A stretch of DNA of 64,000 bases from Gentiana macrophylla (lineage: Eukaryota > Streptophyta > Magnoliopsida > Gentianales > Gentianaceae), in the NCBI GenBank assembly GCA_026214975.1, contig CM047805.1, positions 9,014,463 through 9,078,462 on the forward strand. Direction: 5' to 3'. The notes under the pieces are model-generated. The model saw nothing but the letters and a program-made list of their open reading frames with translations, did not search any database and was not told the origin of the DNA. Shown here piece after piece: positions 58,716 to 64,000 of this stretch (position 1 is its first letter; every line of letters begins with the position of its first letter). Made by a program: the position numbers and the translations under genes.

Positions 58716-59240
58716 CTGTTGTTTGTTTTTCGATATATATTATTAAATTTTTATTGAGCTTGACTTGAAATCAGGCCATATGCCCCATAAACTTGTGTAA
58801 ATTTTAGTTTATTTTTTTGGGCCTCAAGAATTTTTATTCTTTGACTATTCAGGTAGATCAATGCGTAATTTTCAACCATAAAGTATTATTTTGGTTGATT
58901 TTCACCATAACTATTATTCATGAGCTGAAAGGTTGTATAAAGCTTTGCTTCAAAAATAAAGTCTTCATATTTTTAACTAAATTAAACCAATTCAAAGTTG
59001 ATAAAAATAAATTATTGAATTTAGTTGATTTGAAACAATATTACTATATTAGGGTAGTAAATCAAGAGAAAAAGGTCGATTTTGAGCTATTTTTGGGCAA
59101 TATATAATGTGACTTAAACACCTATTGAATAGCGTATTGGATTTGCGATAGTTTTGGTTGTGTAAACCGACAAATCGAAAGTCCTTCCCAAGAAAACTAT
59201 AAAGGAAAAACCAAACCGAATTGAATATGATTGGTTTCTT
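58716..59240. other. Intergenic, nothing recognised
   Basis: AT-rich. A 96-codon + strand frame (58817-59107) lacks recognisable domains and is probably chance. Confidence 0.45.
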
Positions 59241-59244
59241 TTTT

Positions 59245-59535
59245 TCTGTTTGAGAAAAACTGTATTTTATTACGCAATATCCGCCTTAGCAGCAAGAACT
59301 ATACCCGACGGAGGATTCGATCCCCGGTTTTTACCACCAACAAAAGAGTAAGCCCTATCTTGGCTAAGAGATGTGCGGGATAGTTCCCTGTTCTCTTAAC
59401 CAAAGAAAATTCAACACTCGAAATAAAAGAAGGTTCGGCAATCATCAACTATCTCTCCAAAGGGCGACAAGTCGTTAGGACCCAACCAAAAATACGGCAT
59501 TCTTAATAGCAGCACACGCGATTTACTCGGACACC
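59245..59535 (-). pseudogene. 5'-truncated LINE tail (RNase H end)
   Basis: On - the translations give KNAVFLVGS, then RVLNFxLVKRTGNYPAHLLA in pieces, matching the end of plant LINE RNase H domains ('...VRRSANxxAHxLA'). The sequence then runs into the 3' tail near 59245. Confidence 0.55.
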
Positions 59536-59546
59536 ACACCTCTTGT

Positions 59547-59665
59547 AAATTTCGACTTTAAAGAGATCGAAATCTGATTTCAACCCCTCCAGAGTCGAAT
59601 TTATGCACAAAATTAGACTCTGGACAGGTTGAAAACAGATTTCGTCCTCTGTAAAGTCGAAATTT
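59547..59665. repeat. Inverted repeat with 50-bp arms, downstream of URT1
   Basis: The left arm (59547-59596, AAATTTCGACTTTA ... CCAGAGTC) and right arm (59616-59665) are complementary at about 45 of 50 positions with a 19-base loop. Probably a small MITE; transcription could give a long hairpin. Confidence 0.75.
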
Positions 59666-59957
59666 ATACGATGTGGAGTGCCCGAACAGTGGTGCCATTA
59701 AGTCATTAACGGTGTCCCCAAAAATACTATGCCATAAGTGAATGAATCCCAAGTGCCCTTCAAAAACACCAAGCTTATATTGAACACCCCAAAACCAAAC
59801 CAAACCAAACCAAACCAAACCAAGACAAAACCAAAAAGAAAAAGGGCAATCTTCTTAAATACAATTTGGCAGGGAAAAAGAAAAAAGGAAGAAAAAAAAA
59901 AACCCAGAACACATAATGTACAAGCTGAATTACAAGATTCCAAAACATAAACAGCCA
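59666..59957 (-). other. Likely 3' UTR and downstream of URT1
   Basis: Contains an (ACCAA)n microsatellite at about 59793-59822 and A/T-rich stretches. The URT1 poly(A) site is probably here, but no signal can be fixed. Confidence 0.4.
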
Positions 59958-60168
59958 TCAAGATGGTACATAGGGTTCAAAGAGGGTAACACAAGGATTA
60001 GGATCATACTGCATGATTTCTGCGGCGCGTTCGAATTCCTCTCTCAAAACCTTGATACTTTTTTTGTCAACAACTCGACCAAGATCATGTGATAACTCAA
60101 ATGGATCTTCTATGCATATTAAGTGACGGTCGTTTCCAATCCTTCTTGTCCAATCTTTCATCCTCTTG
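59958..60168 (-). CDS. URT1: URT1 last exon
   Basis: [57 protein letters not shown], ending FEPYVPS and TGA at 59960-59958. The preceding intron (60169-60546) holds a tandem pair of ATGGTAAATGGCCTA ... TGGTCAAAGGTT (about 60250-60332). Confidence 0.85.
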
Positions 60169-63100
60169 CTGCAAAGTACACAATAAACACTTTCGGAACG
60201 AGTATACAAAGGGATAAAGACGTTTTTATTTGAATTTCATTGCCTGGCTTAAATGGTAAATGGCCTAAAGAATGCCTAGTGGTCAAAGGTTTCGATGGTA
60301 AATGGCCTACAGATGCCGTGGTCAAAGGTTGGTTTTTCTTAGAAGGTTGTACGACAAACATTCTTGGTGGCTCCAAAGTGTAAAAGAACCCTAGACCAGA
60401 TCAACTCCCCCCCTCCCCCGAGTAAGAGTCAAACTCATGCATTCAGAGCTCGGTTCCAAATGTAATCACGATGGGTGTGGCTTTGGATAACGAGGGCCCT
60501 AGGGGGGTAACAAAAGAATATGTAGGCTCGTAAAAGTATATATTACCTCAAAATACGTCCAGTACGAACAGATATGACATCATTGGTGTAATCATGACAG
60601 TAAGCCCAGTAGTGAAAGAATGACCAAAGCAACCCTGAAATGCTTTCCCTGTTATGTGATCCATACCCAACAAGCTTTTCCACCCGATCGAAGAATGCAC
60701 ATTCAACGTTGTCCACATTAACAGAATATGTTGCTGGCATTTCCTGAAAAGGCAGAGAAATTTACTCAGACAACCTTAAGATTTTATTACCAAGACAGCT
60801 AGAATACGCAAGAAATCGGGAAGAAAAAAAATCTCTATTCTAGTACAACAATCAAGACACACCTGTAAACAAGGAAGAATCGCGGGCCTACGCAGTTGTA
60901 AGAAATGGATGCACATCAACACATACCTAGAAATAAAAAATAGTTGAAATCAGATTAAAACCAAAATACGGTACCAATCAAAATTCTATGCAGCGTTTTC
61001 CGCCAACTTACGCATAACTAGACAATGTGCCTTGGTAAGTTTCATTAACTCCTCTTGACTTGGCCCAGTGTTTCACCATGAATGCTAGCTGCCTCACTCT
61101 CACGTCTATCTCACCATAATCTCGCAGCAATTTCGTATTTACAACTGCCAGAACATTGTTCACACAGATGTCACAAGAGATTCCAGTTGTTGGATCCATT
61201 AGCTTAACTATTGGTACCCTGGCTCGAGTTAACGCCTGAAGAACGTTGTAAAACAGAACACTAAGTGCAAGCTCAATGTAGTATAAGCCACAATAAAGGG
61301 TATTTCAAAGGAACGATGTTTATTCAAAATTCAACAGCCAACTGGACAAAAGAAATTACGATGTTGATCATAAAAGAACATTTGTACTTGAAGGAACAAC
61401 TTAAATGGATATAAAGCAGATCCCAAAGAAAATTATAGTTAACCTCATACATAAATCATAATGTAATCGACAAAATCATATATTAAATCTGAACATTATA
61501 CTTGAGAAGCCATGATAAAAGTTAAACCTGCACATTCACGAAATTTTCTGCCTGCAACAAGTCGGCCAACTTCAACAAGACATTGGACTTGGAAATATCA
61601 GCATTGTCGATCGTAAGGCAAACATCAAGATCGCTTTTTGGGAATCCAAAGGAGTTGGCACATGAACCATACAGATATAGTCGAGATCCAGGCCATTCTT
61701 TATCCACAATGTTCTCTAGATGGGCAAGCAGTTGCTTTTGCTTCAGCTTTTCTTCTTCAGCTGGTATCAGTGACTCGTAAATGGCAAGGAAAGGAATATT
61801 CCACGCCTCTATATCACCACGACATGGAAGCTGCCTTTTCATATATCGCATCCTCTGGCCCATTATCGATTGACCTCTCTTATCTGATCTGTACTCCTGA
61901 TCATCAAGATTTCAAAACAAACCTCAGGTAAGAAATGGTAACGAAACTATGCAAGGAATTGCACAGCCATAATAAACTTTCAAAAGAAGTAAGGTTATTT
62001 ACCAGTAATATGTTGACAACTTCACCGACTTAAAGGGATCTAAAAAAGAGAAAAAACTTGAAACACGGAACTCAAGTCAAGTTGGTGCATGCATCACGAA
62101 TTCCTTCAGTGTGCAACCCCGCTGTGCATTACATACAGTGAACATGATCCACTAATTCGGAATTTAAAAATTAACTTCTCCCCCATATTACAAGTTACAT
62201 TCTCTCTTTGTATTATTCTATTTCATTTTCCATTCAGAACAAGGGGCCAAGAGACACAGCATATGAAATTCGGGATACTAATTATGTTTATCTAACTCTG
62301 GCAACATAAAAATAAAGGCATCATGGTGCATGGAAGCATCTCGCATACACCGGGTCCGGGGAAGGGTCGAGTCATTTAGGAGTACTGTCTGTATTAGGTA
62401 AAAAAAGGTGTCCTAATCGACGAAGCCCAATTTAGCTCTTCCAACCCAACTTTCCAAAACCAGAGATTTGTTTCCGACAATGAATACGTGCAAATGTATT
62501 TTCTAATTTCTTTTTTTTCAGCTAATTGTAGCAAAGCTTAATTATTTATTAATACTCGATAACTTGCCTTTTTTGTCATATACAGACATACATACCATTT
62601 TGAACTAGATATGTGACATGTCAATCATATTTTCAAAGGATATCCGATTTCACCCCCATGACATTTTCAATATATTCAATTAGGCCACAATTTTTTAATA
62701 TTAGCACGTTGCACCAAAATCAGTATCCTATTTCCTTCGGTATCTAACACATCCTACTGCAATACGTATACTAATTTTTTTTGAACATAGTATTCCGCGT
62801 CGGTTTCATATTGCATCCAACATATTTGAACTCTGTGGTATCTTGTATCCAATTCATATCATACACGTGTCCATGCAGCCTAGAAGAACGCGATTATTTC
62901 CCCGTAATATTTCCTTAATGGATGACAACAAGTCAAGCAGCCCATATTGTCTAGTTACTTGAGTATCTTATATGGGCTTTTATACAGATAAGCGTCCTAT
63001 AGCCTCGATCTAAGGCTAATACATTTAAACTACCCCGAATTCTTACTTTGACTTGAGCGTTACGTTTAAGCAAATAGTGTTTGTGAATGACTTCATCCTC

Positions 63101-64000
63101 AAGGAAAATCCCTATTCTGAAAAAAGAGATAATATTAGGCCAAGAATACTACAAGCAATAATTACTCTTAAGCATTTGGTAAGACAAATTTTTGCCCACT
63201 TTTGTTCAAAAATATATCATGCAAAACGGAAAACATAACCTAGAATTTCCTTAAACTGAAACATCAAAATGTATCGCAAACACATGGAAAAAAAAAAGGC
63301 ATATTAAGAGATGCATCACCTTATCGCGAGTCTTATGATGTTTACTTCTCTCAATTTTCTCTTCAACTTCATCACCTAAATCAAGAGTATCCTCAAGCTG
63401 TTCCTTCAAGTTATCCAAATCAATCTCACTTGTATCATCATCCCTCCTCATCGTTGTCTCCCTAGTTCCAGTGCCACGAATTTCCCCCTTCACATTATCC
63501 AATTCCAAACCAGATGAAGCGGAAACAGAACGTGATGTGCTTACGGGCGAAAAAACAGGATAACCAACTTTCTTATCCACTTTCCTCTCTTCCCACCTAG
63601 CATTCTTAGGTTGCTCAAAAACCGATTTGTTCTCCCTCTCACTCGTACCACTTTGATACCTAGAATTCCCAAAATTGGTACTTCTTCTTTCCCCATTTTG
63701 TTCAAAACCCCTCCTATTTGTGTATCTAGCATCTTGTCTGACAGTAACACCAGGAAAATCAGTAGTAGCACCCATGCTGTAATTCTTTCCTTCTTGTACT
63801 TGAACCCTTGAATCAGGAAAAGCAGTAGTAGCACCCATGCTGTAATTCCTTCCTTCTTGTACTTGAACCCTTGAATCTACTAGATTGTAAGGCTCTTTAT
63901 GCCCATTCCTATCCCAATGCCGATGATCACCACTGCCGTACGTCCTTCCTTCCTGTACATGAACCCTAGAATCAACTGAATTCCACCGTTTATCTGGCTC
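59958..64000 (-). CDS. URT1: UTP:RNA uridylyltransferase 1 (URT1), partial at the N-terminus
   Basis: Six exons on - : 64000-63320 (continues outside), 61896-61528, 61235-61012, 60926-60863, 60743-60547 and 60168-59958 (stop TGA). All introns are GT-AG and the frame is kept. Order: long disordered N-terminal region; nucleotidyltransferase domain with [18 protein letters not shown], whose two Asp residues bind catalytic metal; central domain ([20 protein letters not shown], with a third acidic site, and [20 protein letters not shown]); PAP-associated domain ending with [20 protein letters not shown]. This agrees closely with plant URT1, which adds uridines to deadenylated mRNA and limits over-trimming in the cytoplasm. 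No break seen; probably functional. Confidence 0.92.
60547..61235 (-). CDS. URT1: URT1 central exons 3-5
   Basis: Exon 3 (61235-61012): [20 protein letters not shown] ... GTLSSYA. Exon 4 (60926-60863): [21 protein letters not shown]. Exon 5 (60743-60547): [20 protein letters not shown] ... [18 protein letters not shown] ... RTGRIL. Introns 61011-60927 and 60862-60744 are 85 and 119 bases. Confidence 0.85.
61528..61896 (-). CDS. URT1: URT1 catalytic nucleotidyltransferase exon
   Basis: Starts after ...GATCAG with [17 protein letters not shown]. Helices ([20 protein letters not shown]) lead into [20 protein letters not shown], the nucleotidyltransferase loop. Ends FVNVQ at CAG|GTTTAA. Confidence 0.85.
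61897..63319 (-). other. URT1 intron 1
   Basis: 1423-bp GT-AG intron between the N-terminal and catalytic exons. Frames in it (62089, 63053) have no support. 62340-62410 (CACCGGGTCCGGGGAAGGGT) resembles a short inserted repeat with no clear ends. Confidence 0.7.
63320..64000 (-). CDS. URT1: URT1 N-terminal exon with tandem repeats
   Basis: Disordered, charged region. Near its start the phrase DSRV[QH]VQEG[RK] occurs three times, two of them followed by NYSMGATT. The latter two come from a direct DNA repeat of about 55 bp (63773-63827 and 63833-63887). Later are NTR-rich segments and an acidic end ([20 protein letters not shown]). It ends K|GTGATG at a phase-0 donor. In Arabidopsis this part of the protein carries the DCP5-binding motif; I cannot place that motif here. 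Confidence 0.8.

Noticed and set aside
58817..59107. 96-codon + strand frame
   Set aside because: AT-rich, no domain, no promoter or partner; likely chance.
62089..62295. Small frames inside URT1 intron 1
   Set aside because: They lie between well-defined splice sites and lack any recognisable feature.

Overview
This is a window of nuclear DNA from a flowering plant, most likely a dicot; I cannot name the species. Evidence: Ty3/gypsy elements of the Athila and Tat types with plant tRNA-like primer sites, a FAR1/MULE gene with GT-AG introns, a plant-type terminal uridylyltransferase gene (URT1), hAT, LINE and small non-autonomous elements. It holds no prokaryotic features. I use private element names: E1-E6 for LTR elements, S1 and S2 for solo LTRs.

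Bases 1-49480 are a nested retrotransposon cluster. E1 (Tat type, + strand) enters at the left edge with its antisense extra ORF (aORF) and a 3' LTR. Next comes a G-rich minisatellite whose pieces lie at 2240-2460, 9870-9974, 48497-48560 and 49147-49480; about 46 kb of elements have accumulated inside it. S1 (2461-9869, TSD GTTAC) is a solo LTR split by E2 (3366-9350, - strand, TSD AAGGA), a deleted Athila-type element. E3 (9975-48496, - strand, Tat type) has gag, PR, partial RT, RNase H and an IN tail, plus an antisense aORF of the Transposase_28 family. Its aORF is split by E4 (11604-26265, - strand, gag-PR only), whose gag is split by E5 (18073-about 23265). Its RT is split by E6 (29055-45196, + strand, TSD CCGAC), a 16-kb Athila-type element with gag, PR, RT, RNase H, IN and two extra ORFs. 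S2 (48561-49146, TSD GTATG) is a solo LTR of the E3 family. All coding regions in the cluster carry stops or frameshifts.

Bases 49480-54200 are a patchwork of LINE relics, an 0.86-kb insertion with terminal repeats, a non-autonomous hAT element with an 8-bp TSD, a MITE and a short LTR-type relic. A FAR1/MULE-type gene (54268-56412, four exons, early stop, truncated end) follows. Its first intron holds the most striking pattern in the window: eight 21-bp dyads, AACGTCA-N7-TGACGTT, alternately spaced 35 and 55-56 bp. A second hAT-like element, a LINE tail and a 50-bp-arm inverted repeat come next.

Bases 59958-64000 (- strand) are the only clearly intact host gene, URT1, with six exons seen and its N-terminus beyond the right edge. 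It encodes the enzyme that uridylates deadenylated mRNAs.

Two patterns run across the retroelements. A small hairpin sits next to a polypurine tract, usually twice per element 1-1.5 kb apart. Short ACGCCCGTC arrays lie in two LTR families.
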